Part shown: positions 50,463 to 59,084 of the stretch, one piece after another
Layout of the letters: each line of letters starts with the position of its first letter
Position numbering within the stretch: the first letter of the stretch is position 1
Source: Actinoplanes aureus
Lineage (GTDB): Bacteria > Actinomycetota > Actinomycetes > Mycobacteriales > Micromonosporaceae
NCBI RefSeq assembly: GCF_015704865.1
Contig: NZ_JADQTO010000009.1
Span: 62,001 to 126,000 of the forward strand
Direction: 5' to 3'
Length of the DNA: 64,000 nt
The notes under the pieces: model-generated
The model's database searches: none
Told to the model about the DNA's origin: nothing
The model's input: only the letters and a program-made list of their open reading frames with translations
Made by a program: the position numbers and the translations under genes

Positions 50463-52216
50463 GTTCCGGCTCCCGTCTCTGCGTTCGGTGGGGTCCAGCC
50501 GTCGGCGGCGAAGGTGGTGCTGCCGTCGACGAGAATCGCTCCGGGCTCGATCACCCGGAGACGGTCGAGCAGGACGCCGCGGCCCTGGTTGGCGGCGTCG
50601 GTGCGGTAGCTGAAGCGCAGCTGGGTCGTGCCGGCCGGCACGCCGGCGGTGACCAGCCACCAGTGGCGGCCGCCGAAGCCGGTGAGCGTGCCGTCGCTGG
50701 TGAACGATTGGCGGCCCGAGCGCAGGGTCATCGGCACGGGCGTCCAGGTCGCGCCGTCGGCCGTCGACTCGACCGCTGCCGTGTCGAAGCGCGGCTCGGT
50801 GTCGTACCAGATAAGGAACGCGGCTCGCGCCTGCGTGCCGGCCGCGCGCCGCAGCGGCGCGGTCAGCGTCATGACGGCGCTGTCGCGCCGCTCCGTGCGC
50901 CAGGCCCGGCCCGCCTTGATCGGATGGGCGGCGGCGAAGGTACGCGCCAGAGCGCGCCGCGCCACGTTGTTGCTCCCCCACGCCCGGTCCGGGTGCACCC
51001 GGTTGCTGAGCAGGATGAGGAACGACTGGTCGAGCGGGTCGATGACGACCGACGTGCCGGTGAATCCGGTGTGCCCGAAGGTGACCGGCGAGGCCATCCC
51101 GTCCATGTACGCGTGCTTGCCCAGCTCGAAGCCGAGCCCGCGGGCGCTGTCCGGATACCGCGGCAGCAGGTCCGCGTTGTAGTTGACCAGGGCCTGCCGG
51201 ACCATCGCCTCGGACAGCACACGCCGCCCCCGGTAGCTGCCCCCGTTGAGCAGCGTCTGGCACAGGATCGCGAGGTCGCCGGCGGTGGAGAAGACGCCCG
51301 CGTGCCCGGCGACACCGCCGAGCGACCAGGCGTTCTCGTCGTGCACCTCGCCCCGGACCATGCCACGGTTCACGTAGGGCTGGTACTCGGTGGCGGCGGT
51401 CCGGTCGCGCAGCTCGGGTCCGGGCCGGTAGCCGGTGTCGCGCATGCGCAGCGGCCCGGTCACCCCGTCGCGGACCGCGTCGGCGAGGGGTTTGCCGGTC
51501 ACCCGCTCGATCAGTACGCCGAGCGCGATCAACCCGATGTCGGAGTAGACGTACTGCCTGCCGGGCGTGGACCCGGCGGTGACCGGGGTGGCCAGGGCGG
51601 CGGCGAGGCGCTGCTCGGGTGTCGGGAAGAGCGAGTAGAACGGCCGGAACGCGGGCAGCCCGGAGGTGTGGGTGAGCAGGTGCCGTACGGTCACCGCTTC
51701 CTTGCCGCCGGCCGCGAACTCCGCCACATAGCTCGCGACCGGCGCGTCCAGGCTGATCCGCCCGGCCTCGGCCTGCTGGAGTACCACGATCGTGGTGAAC
51801 AGTTTGGAGATCGAGGCGAGGTCCCACACCGTGTCGGTGCGCGCCGGCACCCGCTGATCTGTCGGAAGTTCGACGATTCCGCCGGGACCGGCGGTGTAGC
51901 GGACCGCGTCACCGACGGCGAAGCGCGACACGACGACGCCGTGACGTGCGGCGAGCACGGTGGCGCCGGCATATGTCGGGCGGTCGGGGTGATCGGGTGT
52001 GGGCTCCAGATATGCCGCGGCGATCGCGGGCATCTCGGCGATCCGCTCCGGCAGCAGGCCGGCCTGGCGCGCGGTGCCGGAGCGCAGCACGTCGTGCCGG
52101 AACCGGATGTCCGCCGGGGTGACCACTGGCGCCTGAGCAGGCGCGGCAGCCGCCGGCGAGCCGATGACGAGACAGGCGAGCACGCAGAGCGGAGGCACGA
52201 ACCGAAGCTTGATCAT
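50459..52216 (-). CDS. Secreted serine hydrolase of the beta-lactamase family, AmiE/YbbE-like
   Basis: A 585-residue exported protein (signal 1-25, cleavage after AAA). The class C beta-lactamase/DD-peptidase fold (35-420) has S135-x-x-K138 in DLASISKLF, a YSD motif in YVYSDIGLIALG, and GHTGFTGTS near the end. In Bacillus subtilis the homologous-family gene ybbE encodes AmiE, which removes the peptide from MurNAc and lies beside nagZ and namZ; the same neighbours occur here. Residues about 440-585 form an extra beta-rich domain (FLIWYDTEPRFDTAAVEST) not needed for the core fold. It starts the ngcEFG operon and is divergent from nagZ. The amidase role is inferred from context. Confidence 0.8.
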   Translation of the reverse strand: MIKLRFVPPLCVLACLVIGSPAAAAPAQAPVVTPADIRFRHDVLRSGTARQAGLLPERIAEMPAIAAAYLEPTPDHPDRPTYAGATVLAARHGVVVSRFAVGDAVRYTAGPGGIVELPTDQRVPARTDTVWDLASISKLFTTIVVLQQAEAGRISLDAPVASYVAEFAAGGKEAVTVRHLLTHTSGLPAFRPFYSLFPTPEQRLAAALATPVTAGSTPGRQYVYSDIGLIALGVLIERVTGKPLADAVRDGVTGPLRMRDTGYRPGPELRDRTAATEYQPYVNRGMVRGEVHDENAWSLGGVAGHAGVFSTAGDLAILCQTLLNGGSYRGRRVLSEAMVRQALVNYNADLLPRYPDSARGLGFELGKHAYMDGMASPVTFGHTGFTGTSVVIDPLDQSFLILLSNRVHPDRAWGSNNVARRALARTFAAAHPIKAGRAWRTERRDSAVMTLTAPLRRAAGTQARAAFLIWYDTEPRFDTAAVESTADGATWTPVPMTLRSGRQSFTSDGTLTGFGGRHWWLVTAGVPAGTTQLRFSYRTDAANQGRGVLLDRLRVIEPGAILVDGSTTFAADGWTPPNAETGAGT

Positions 52217-52257
52217 CAACGCCCCTCAATACGTCGATCCGTCGAGGATGGATGTTT

Positions 52258-52285
52258 CCTTCGTAAGTTGCAAGAGGGGCGAAGG
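52258..52285. promoter_or_regulatory. Inverted repeat between amidase and nagZ genes
   Basis: CCTTCG and CGAAGG are inverted 6-mers 16 bp apart, in an AT-richer part of the divergent region. The TTTCCTTCG sequence partly recurs as CTTCCTTTG (minus strand) in the murK/murR divergent region near 56398-56406, so it may be part of a MurR site (weak inference). Confidence 0.35.
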
Positions 52286-52325
52286 TTATTGCCATGACCC
52301 GGCGAGCGGTCTACCTTCCGGAACC

Positions 52326-54032
52326 ATGCGAACGCGCTCTGTCGCCCTCATCGCTCTCGCCGCGCTGGGCGTCACGATCCCTGCCATCCCGGCCACTGCA
52401 TCGTCACCCATCGATTCATTGATGGCCCGGATGACCCTGCCGCAGAAGGTTGGCCAGCTCTTCACCACCTACGTCTACGGCAACGATGCGAACACACCGT
52501 CGGCCGAGAACCGGCGCCTTTACGGGGTGGATACCCCGGCCGAGGTCGTCGCGAAATACCATCTCGGCGGCGTCATCTACTTCGCCTGGACGAACAGCCT
52601 GCAGAATCCGCGCCAGATCGCCACGCTCAGCAACGGGCTCCAGGCCGCCGCCACCGGCGTCCCGCTGACCATCTCCACCGACCAGGAGCACGGCGTGGTG
52701 ACCCGGATGCCGGCACCGGCCACCCAGTTCCCCGGCGGGATGGCGCTCGGCGCCGGGCGCAACCCGGTCGACGCGTACCGCACCGGGCAGGTCACCGGCA
52801 CCGAACTGCGCGCGGTCGGCATCAACCAGGCCTGGGCCCCGGTGGCCGACGTGAACGTGAACCCGGCCAACCCGGTGATCGGGGTGCGCTCTTTCAGCAG
52901 TGATCCCAAGCTCGCCGCCGCGCTCACCGCCAGCCAGGTGCTCGGGCTTCAGGTCGGCGCGAACACCTCGGCGTCGGCGAAGCACTTCCCGGGGCACGGG
53001 GACACCGCGACCGACAGCCACACCGGCCTTCCGGTGATCAACCACACCCGTGAGGAGTGGCAGCGCATCGACGCGCCGCCGTTCCGGGCCGCGATCGCGG
53101 CCGGTGCCGACGCCATCATGAGCGCGCACATCGTGGTGCCGGCCCTCGATCCGGCCGGTGACCCGGCCACCCTGTCCCAGCCGATCATCACCGGGCTGCT
53201 GCGCGGCGAGCTCGGCTACCGCGGCGTGATCGTCACCGACTCCCTGGAGATGGCCGGGGTACGGCAGAAGTACGGCGACGAGCGGGTCCCGGTGCTGGCA
53301 CTCAAGGCCGGCGTCGACATGCTGCTGATGCCGCCGAACATGCAGGTGGCGTACGACGCCGTGCTCGGCGCGGTGGCCTCCGGCGAGCTCACCGAGGCCC
53401 GCATCGACGAGTCGGTACGCCGCATCCTCACCCTGAAGCAGAAACGCGGCCTGCTCACCTGGAAGCCGCTCGACCCGGCCGCGGCCGAACGCGTCGTCGG
53501 CTCCCCCGCCCACGTCCGTGTCGCCCGGTCCGTCACCGACCGCACGGTCACCGCGATCCGCAACGACGCCGGCCTGCTGCCGTTCTCCGGTGGCGGAAAG
53601 TCGGTGCTGGTCACCGGGTGGAACTCCGGTGTCTACAACAACGTCGCGGTGCTGGCCGGAGCGCTGAACGCGACACCGCTGGTCGCGAACCAGCCGGACG
53701 ACGCGAAGATCGCCGAAGTGGTGACGGCGGCCGGTTCCCGGGACATCACGGTGGTGCTGACCAACAATGCAGTCGACAGCCGGCAGCAGGCACTGGTCAA
53801 GGCGCTGCTCGGGACCGGAAAACCGGTCGTGGTGGTGGCCGTCCGGAACCCGTACGACATCGCGTACCTGCCGGGGGTGACCACCTACCTGGCCACCTAC
53901 AGCTTCACCGGAGTCGCCATGGAATCGCTCGCCAAGGTCCTGCTCGGCACCACGCCACCGCGCGGCAAGCTGCCGGTCGAGATTCCCGGGCTCTATCCGT
54001 ACGGGCACGGGCTGACCTGGAGCGTGCGGTGA
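52326..54032 (+). CDS. nagZ: Secreted GH3 beta-N-acetylglucosaminidase NagZ
   Basis: A 568-residue exported GH3 enzyme that removes GlcNAc from muropeptides or GlcNAc-MurNAc. Residues 1-26 are a signal peptide. The GH3 barrel has the NagZ-specific catalytic loop KHFPGHGDTATDSHTGLP (219-236), where D230 and H232 form the acid/base dyad, and the nucleophile D305 in VIVTDSLEMAG. A second alpha/beta domain (about 420-568) is present, as in the two-domain Gram-positive NagZ enzymes, which work outside the cell. The ATG follows GGAA. The stop overlaps the start of the namZ gene (GTGA). Confidence 0.93.
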   Translation: MRTRSVALIALAALGVTIPAIPATASSPIDSLMARMTLPQKVGQLFTTYVYGNDANTPSAENRRLYGVDTPAEVVAKYHLGGVIYFAWTNSLQNPRQIATLSNGLQAAATGVPLTISTDQEHGVVTRMPAPATQFPGGMALGAGRNPVDAYRTGQVTGTELRAVGINQAWAPVADVNVNPANPVIGVRSFSSDPKLAAALTASQVLGLQVGANTSASAKHFPGHGDTATDSHTGLPVINHTREEWQRIDAPPFRAAIAAGADAIMSAHIVVPALDPAGDPATLSQPIITGLLRGELGYRGVIVTDSLEMAGVRQKYGDERVPVLALKAGVDMLLMPPNMQVAYDAVLGAVASGELTEARIDESVRRILTLKQKRGLLTWKPLDPAAAERVVGSPAHVRVARSVTDRTVTAIRNDAGLLPFSGGGKSVLVTGWNSGVYNNVAVLAGALNATPLVANQPDDAKIAEVVTAAGSRDITVVLTNNAVDSRQQALVKALLGTGKPVVVVAVRNPYDIAYLPGVTTYLATYSFTGVAMESLAKVLLGTTPPRGKLPVEIPGLYPYGHGLTWSVR

Positions 54033-55282
54033 AGCGCCGCGGGGTCCTGACCGCCGGTCTGGCAGGTGCCGCCGTCCTCTCCGCGGGTGCGGCGAAACCC
54101 GGCCTGCTCCCCCGCCTGCCCGTGCGGACCGGCATGGACAGGCTGGCCGCCGACGACTGGGCGGCGGTCCGCGGCGAACGCATCGGCATCGTCTCCAACC
54201 CGACCGGCGTGGACCGTTCCTACCGTCACCTGGTGGACCGGATGCACGCCGACGGCGTCACCATCGGCGGCGTCTTCGGGCCGGAGCACGGCTTCCGCGG
54301 CTCGGCGCAGGCCGGTGGCAGCGAGGGCACCGGGATCGACGCCCGCACCGGGCTGACCGTGTACGACGCGTACCTCGCCACCCAGGACAAGTGGGCGCAG
54401 ATGTTCACCGCGTCCGGCGTACGCACGATCGTCTTCGACATCCAGGACGTCGGCGCCCGCTTCTACACCTACATCTACACGCTCTACGACTCGATGGCCG
54501 CGGCCGCCCGGCTCGGCCTGCGCTACGTGGTCCTCGACCGGCCGAATCCGATCGGCGGCCGCGCGTACGGGCCGATGATGACCGACGGATTCACCTCCGG
54601 CGTGGGCCGGCTGAAGATCGTGCAGCAGCACGGCATGACCGTCGGTGAGCTGGCCCGCTTCTACAACGGCGAGTTCCTCTCCGGCGACGTGAACCTTCAG
54701 GTGATCAACTGCACCGGCTGGACGGGACGGCTGCGCGCCGGTGACACCGACCTGCCGTGGGTGCTGCCCAGCCCGAACATGCCCACCCCGGACACCGCGA
54801 TCGTCTACCCGGGCACCGGCATGTTCGAGGGGGTGTCGTCGCTGTCCGAGGGCCGCGGCACGACCCGGCCGTTCGAGCTGATCGGCGGGCCGGGCTTCGA
54901 CTACCACTGGTGTGACCGGGTGGTGGCGCTGAACCTGCCCGGGGTGGAGTTCCGGGAGGCGTACTTCACGCCGACCTTCAACAAGTTCACCAACCAGCTC
55001 TGCGCCGGGATCGAGGTGAAGGTGACCGACCAGGCCGCCTTCGATCCGATCCGGACCGCGACCGGGATGCTGGTCGAGGCGCGCAAGTCACCGGCGTTCG
55101 CCTGGCGGGTGGACGGCGGCACGCGGTACTGGATCGACCTGCTCACCGGCTCGGCACGGCTGCGCACGATGATCGACGCGGGCGCGACGACCGGCGAGGT
55201 GGTCGGGGCGTGGGCCGAGGAGCTGGCCGCCTTCGACGCGCGGCGGCGGCCGTACCTGCTCTACTCCCGGCGCGGCTCGTGA
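54029..55282 (+). CDS. namZ: DUF1343 exo-beta-N-acetylmuramidase NamZ
   Basis: A 417-residue protein of the DUF1343 family, whose Bacillus member NamZ (YbbC) removes single MurNAc units from the ends of peptidoglycan chains. The N-terminus is short and Tat-like (MKRRGVLTAGLAGAAVLSAG), so export is likely. Family landmarks are IGIVSNPTGVD (52-62), GVFGPEHGFRG (81-91, with E86), FDIQDVGARFYTYIYT (136-151), VLDRPNPIGG and a second-domain block LPWVLPSPNMPTPDTA. The GTG start overlaps the nagZ stop, so both enzymes are made together, as expected if they take turns on the glycan. Its 3' end overlaps the convergent kinase gene by 22 bp. Confidence 0.9.
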   Translation: MKRRGVLTAGLAGAAVLSAGAAKPGLLPRLPVRTGMDRLAADDWAAVRGERIGIVSNPTGVDRSYRHLVDRMHADGVTIGGVFGPEHGFRGSAQAGGSEGTGIDARTGLTVYDAYLATQDKWAQMFTASGVRTIVFDIQDVGARFYTYIYTLYDSMAAAARLGLRYVVLDRPNPIGGRAYGPMMTDGFTSGVGRLKIVQQHGMTVGELARFYNGEFLSGDVNLQVINCTGWTGRLRAGDTDLPWVLPSPNMPTPDTAIVYPGTGMFEGVSSLSEGRGTTRPFELIGGPGFDYHWCDRVVALNLPGVEFREAYFTPTFNKFTNQLCAGIEVKVTDQAAFDPIRTATGMLVEARKSPAFAWRVDGGTRYWIDLLTGSARLRTMIDAGATTGEVVGAWAEELAAFDARRRPYLLYSRRGS

Positions 55283-56364
55283 GCACTGGGCTCCTGAGCG
55301 CTGCCGGAGGCTCGCGGCGGTTCCGCGGGAACTCCGGTCAGCCGCGCGTGGACCGCCGGCGGCACGGGGGCGCCGGCGAGCCGGCCGACGGCAAGCGCCG
55401 CGGCCCCGCACGCGCCGTCTCGCGCGGCGCGGGGCTCGGCGCCGGTCCGGGTGAGCAGGCCGGCACGTACCGCGCGGCTGACCGGGCCGGGTCGCAGAAG
55501 CACCGACCCGGCCAGCACCACGACAGCGCCGGGTGGCGGCCCGACGCTGTCGTAGGTGTGCAACAGCCGATCGGCCGCCGCGGCGCAGATCCGGGCGGCG
55601 ACCGGGTCGCCCTGTTCGGCGGCGGCACTTACCGCGGGCGCCAGCCGGCCGAGCTCGGCGGGAGCAACAGCGAATCCGGCGGCGAGAAGGGCCTGCGCGA
55701 CGGCCTCGTTGTCCGCGGCCGGCGCGACGGCCTCACGATCAGCGACGGCATCATGATCGGCGGCCGGCGCGGCGGCCTCATGATCGGCGGCCGGCGTGAT
55801 GCCGAAGTGCGTGCAGGCCGTGCCGACCAGGGCGGTCGGCTCGCCGCGGCCGTCGAGCGCGGCGAGCACCGCCCGCAACGCACGCACCCCGATCCACACC
55901 GCCGAGCCCTCATCACCGAGCAGCCAGCCGTACCCGTCGCAGCGACGCCGCAGCTCGCCACCAGCGAACCGGGCCGCCAGGGCACCCGTGCCGGACAGCA
56001 GCAGCACGCCGTCCGGCTCGGCCGTGCCGGCCGCGTACGCGACCTCCAGATCGGTCACCGTGACCACCTCGCCGCTCAGCCCGGCCTCCCGCCAGGCACG
56101 GAGTGCCGCCGCGCGGAACGCCTCCCGGCCGGCACCGGCCGAACCGGCCGCGCCGAGCACCCCGAGACGCACGCCGGCCCGGTCGACCGCGCCCAGCGCG
56201 GCGGTCAGCGCCGCAACCAGCGTCCCGCTCACCTCGCCGCCGCTGCTGTTGCGATTAGCGCCGCCGGCCACACCCCGGCCCACCACGGCGCCGTCGAGGG
56301 TCGCCACCACACACCGCGTGGTCGTGGCACCCGCATCGACCCCGACCACCATCGCCGCGCTCAT
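55261..56364 (-). CDS. BadF/BadG-type sugar kinase, probable MurNAc/GlcNAc kinase
   Basis: A 367-residue ASKHA-fold kinase of the BcrAD/BadFG family. The phosphate motif is MVVGVDAGATTTRCVV (D10), an adenosine/phosphate loop is LLLSGTGALA, the family mark GYGWLLGDEGSA is at 144-155, and a VVLAGSVL strand is near the end. Clostridium MurK, which phosphorylates MurNAc and GlcNAc at position 6, is in this family. With murQ next door and no PTS gene, a MurK role is likely. Residues 191-224 are an insertion of Ala/Asp repeats (PAADHEA, PAADHDAVADREAVA) encoded by repeated DNA. An ATG 12 codons into the longest open frame is used; one four codons later is possible. Confidence 0.82.
   Translation of the reverse strand: MSAAMVVGVDAGATTTRCVVATLDGAVVGRGVAGGANRNSSGGEVSGTLVAALTAALGAVDRAGVRLGVLGAAGSAGAGREAFRAAALRAWREAGLSGEVVTVTDLEVAYAAGTAEPDGVLLLSGTGALAARFAGGELRRRCDGYGWLLGDEGSAVWIGVRALRAVLAALDGRGEPTALVGTACTHFGITPAADHEAAAPAADHDAVADREAVAPAADNEAVAQALLAAGFAVAPAELGRLAPAVSAAAEQGDPVAARICAAAADRLLHTYDSVGPPPGAVVVLAGSVLLRPGPVSRAVRAGLLTRTGAEPRAARDGACGAAALAVGRLAGAPVPPAVHARLTGVPAEPPRASGSAQEPSAHEPRRE
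55690..55800. repeat. Tandem repeats inside the sugar kinase gene
   Basis: Imperfect repeats containing GCGACGGCCTC or GCGGCGGCCTC and ATGATCGGCGGCCGGC recur about three to four times and encode the acidic/Ala insertion of the kinase. They probably arose by slippage and lie between conserved blocks. Confidence 0.65.
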
Positions 56365-56412
56365 AGGTGAAGAATATTGACCACCGACACCGAGCAAAGG
56401 AAGCTTTTTTCC

Positions 56413-57291
56413 ATGACAGCTGAAACGGTGGTACGAGCACGCGGTTTGCTGCCGTCACTGTCGCCGGCCGAGCAGCGGGTGGCTCAGGTGATCATCGATG
56501 AGGCGGCCACCGCCTCCCGGCTCACCATCACCGACCTCGCCGAGCGGGCCGGCTCCAGCGAGACCACGGTGATCCGGTTCTGCCGGGCGATGGGCTTCGC
56601 CGGCTACTCCGAGCTGCGGTTGACCCTCGCGGCCGAGTCCGGACGGGTGTCCGAGACCGTCGACGAGGCGGTGGGCAGCGACATCAGCGAGAGCGACGAC
56701 CTCGCCCAGGTGGTCAAGAAGATCGCCTTCGCGGACGCCCGGGCGGTCGAGGAGACCGCCTCGCAGATCGACATCGCCGTGCTGGAACAGGTGGTCGACC
56801 TGGTCGTCGGGGCACGGCGGGTGGACATCTACGGCGTGGGCGCGAGCGCCTTCGTGGCCACCGACTTCCAGCAGAAACTGCACCGGATCGGCCGGGTGGC
56901 GTACGCGTGGAGCGACACCCACGTGGCCCTGACCAGCGCCGCCCTGCTGGACCAGCGGGACGTGGCGTTCGGCATCTCGCACACCGGCACGACCAGCGAC
57001 ACCATCGACGCGTTCACCGAGGCAAGACGGCACGGTGCGCGTACGGTCGCGCTGACCAACTTCCCCAAGTCGCCGATCACCCGGGTCGCCGATCTGGTGC
57101 TGACCACCGCGGCCCGCGAGACCACGTTCCGGTCCGGCGCGATGGCCAGCCGGCTGGCCCAGCTCACCGTCATCGACTGCGTGTTCGTCGGCGTCGCGCA
57201 GCGCACCTACCAGCAGACCAGGACCGCGCTCGACGCCACCTACGCGGCGGTACGCGATCGGCGGATCGGCCCCGACCGGAGCCGCGGATGA
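56413..57291 (+). CDS. murR: RpiR-family regulator, probable MurR
   Basis: A 292-residue repressor of the RpiR type. An N-terminal helix-turn-helix (LTITDLAERAGSSETTVIRF, about 37-56) is followed by an SIS domain (VDIYGVGASAFVATDFQQKL, then ISHTGTTSDTIDAF) that should bind a sugar phosphate. MurR in E. coli and Bacillus senses MurNAc-6-phosphate; coupling to murQ by ATGA supports the same ligand. The ATG has AAGGAAG about 9 bp upstream, followed by a T-run; a longer TTG start would overlap the divergent control region. Confidence 0.87.
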   Translation: MTAETVVRARGLLPSLSPAEQRVAQVIIDEAATASRLTITDLAERAGSSETTVIRFCRAMGFAGYSELRLTLAAESGRVSETVDEAVGSDISESDDLAQVVKKIAFADARAVEETASQIDIAVLEQVVDLVVGARRVDIYGVGASAFVATDFQQKLHRIGRVAYAWSDTHVALTSAALLDQRDVAFGISHTGTTSDTIDAFTEARRHGARTVALTNFPKSPITRVADLVLTTAARETTFRSGAMASRLAQLTVIDCVFVGVAQRTYQQTRTALDATYAAVRDRRIGPDRSRG

Positions 57292-58205
57292 GGCCCGTGG
57301 ACGAGGTGCCCCTCTCGCGCACCGAGCAACGTAATCCGCGCAGCGCCTCGATCGACCGGATGTCCACGCTGGAGCTGCTGCAACTGATCAACGCCGAGGA
57401 CTGTCAGGTGCCGGTGGCGGTCGCCGGCGTACTGCCCGAGCTCGCCGCCGCGGTCGAACTGGCGGTGGCGGCGCTCGCCGGCGGGCACCGGGTGCACTAC
57501 GTCGGCGCCGGCACGTCGGGCCGGATCGCGGTGCTCGACGCGGCCGAGCTGATCCCCACGTTCGGGCTGGAGCCGGGCCGGGTGGTGGCGCACATCGCGG
57601 GCGGGTCGCCGGCGCTCACCCGGCCGTCCGAGGCGGCCGAGGACGACGAGGAGGCCGGAGCCGCGGCGGCCGCCGACGTCAGCGCGGGAGACCTGGTGGT
57701 CGGGGTGACGGCGAGCGGGCGTACGCCGTACGTCCGTGCGGCTCTCATCGCCGCGCGTGCTCGCGGCGCGCGCACCGTGCTGGTGTCGGCGAACCCGGCC
57801 TCGCCGATCGCACCCGGCGTGGATGTGCACGTCGCGCCGGACACCGGGCCGGAGGTGCTCACCGGTTCCACCCGGATGAAGGCCGGCACGGCGCAGAAGC
57901 TGGTGCTCAACGCCTTCTCCACGGCGACGATGGTGCGGCTCGGCCGCACCTACTCGAACCTGATGACCGACATGCTGGCCAGCAACGCCAAGCTGCGCGA
58001 CCGGCAGCTGCGCATCCTGGCCGAGGCGACCGGCGCGGACGTGGAGAGCTGCCGGGACGCGTTGCGCGCGGCCGGCGGCGACGCGAAGGTGGCGGTGGTG
58101 ACCCTGATCTCCGGCGCCGCCGCCGAGGTGGCCGGTGCGGCACTGGCCGAGACGGACGGGCACGTCCACCGGGCGTTACGCCTGCTCGATCACCACATCG
58201 GCTGA
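57288..58205 (+). CDS. murQ: N-acetylmuramic acid 6-phosphate etherase MurQ
   Basis: A 305-residue SIS-domain lyase that cleaves the lactyl ether of MurNAc-6-phosphate to give GlcNAc-6-phosphate and D-lactate. The diagnostic stretch is YVGAGTSGRIAVLDAAELIP (71-90, catalytic E87), then GGSPALTRPSEAAEDDEEAG (E115 region) and VLTGSTRMKAGTAQKLVLNA. The C-terminal UBA-like segment is present. Length and motifs are those of a complete, active MurQ. The start overlaps the murR stop. It gives the locus its cytoplasmic end point; GlcNAc-6-phosphate would then enter nagA/nagB, not in this window. Confidence 0.95.
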   Translation: MRPVDEVPLSRTEQRNPRSASIDRMSTLELLQLINAEDCQVPVAVAGVLPELAAAVELAVAALAGGHRVHYVGAGTSGRIAVLDAAELIPTFGLEPGRVVAHIAGGSPALTRPSEAAEDDEEAGAAAAADVSAGDLVVGVTASGRTPYVRAALIAARARGARTVLVSANPASPIAPGVDVHVAPDTGPEVLTGSTRMKAGTAQKLVLNAFSTATMVRLGRTYSNLMTDMLASNAKLRDRQLRILAEATGADVESCRDALRAAGGDAKVAVVTLISGAAAEVAGAALAETDGHVHRALRLLDHHIG

Positions 58206-58208
58206 GCG

Positions 58209-58964
58209 TCACACGTTCTTGCCGAGGAACTCCAGAATGCGGGCGGACACCGCGAGGTAGTCCGGGTTGCCGGGATTCAGGTACTGCCCGTGTCCCGCGC
58301 CGGGGATCTCGACGAACTGCTTGCGCCACGGCACTGCGTCGTACGCGGCCCGCCCGGCCTCGATCGGCACCACGGGATCCCGGTCGCCGTGCAGGAACAG
58401 CACCGGGACGCCCGGCCCGGCGAACGCGGCGGCCGGGCGGCGGCCGGCCACCGACACGGCGGCCCGCAGTCCCGGCGAATGCCCCTGGCGAAGCATGCCG
58501 AGGGTGGTGGTGCCGCCGGCCGAGAAGCCCACGGCCGCGACGCGCCCGCTGTCCAGATGCGGCGCGAGGTCGCCGGAGGTCAGTTCCGTCAGGACGTACG
58601 CCGCGTCCGCGGACTGCCGCCGGATGTCACCCGCGTCGACCTTCACGTTCCCGTTGGTGTGCGGATAGGTGGGAGCGGCGACGACGTACCCGGCTTCCGC
58701 CCAGCCGGTGGCGAGCGGCTCGAACTGCTCGGGCAGGCCGCCGAGGCCGTGGCTGAACAACACGATCGGGTGCCGGCCGGCCGCCATGCCGGCGCCGTCC
58801 GGCCCGCTCCGGTACCAGAGCGTGGTGGGCAGCGGCCGTCCCTTGCCGCGGGCGAGCTGGAGGACCCGGGTCACGACCGCCGGGCCGGCGTGTGCCCGCG
58901 GCCCGGTGCCACACCCGGCCACCAGCACCAACACCGCCGTCACCATCGCACCGAGCCCCCGCAT
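58209..58964 (-). CDS. Lipoprotein alpha/beta-hydrolase (dienelactone hydrolase/cutinase-like)
   Basis: A 251-residue membrane-anchored serine hydrolase. The N-terminus is a lipoprotein signal (VLVLVAGC, Cys 18). The oxyanion strand is IVLFSHGLGG, the nucleophile elbow GFSAGG (S147), the acid lies in FLHGDRDPVVP and the His in GAGHGQYLNP. This is the order of chlorophyllase/PET-hydrolase-like esterases. It is convergent with murQ, with only 3 bp between the stops. The substrate is unknown; an ester polymer or xenobiotic ester is possible. Confidence 0.87.
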   Translation of the reverse strand: MRGLGAMVTAVLVLVAGCGTGPRAHAGPAVVTRVLQLARGKGRPLPTTLWYRSGPDGAGMAAGRHPIVLFSHGLGGLPEQFEPLATGWAEAGYVVAAPTYPHTNGNVKVDAGDIRRQSADAAYVLTELTSGDLAPHLDSGRVAAVGFSAGGTTTLGMLRQGHSPGLRAAVSVAGRRPAAAFAGPGVPVLFLHGDRDPVVPIEAGRAAYDAVPWRKQFVEIPGAGHGQYLNPGNPDYLAVSARILEFLGKNV

Positions 58965-59084
58965 GCCGCGACCCTACGAAGCGGGCATCGACGTGGGCGA
59001 GAGCGTTGCGGACGGAGTCACTCCCCGTTCGGGCGGTCGGCGTCGTACCGCAGCGTGCGCGGGGGCAGCCGATCGGCTGCCCGG

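Noticed and set aside
50463..51827. Fusion of the NgcE frame with an upstream frame
   Set aside because: The extension is antisense-like shadow within the amidase gene and would remove the lipoprotein signal.
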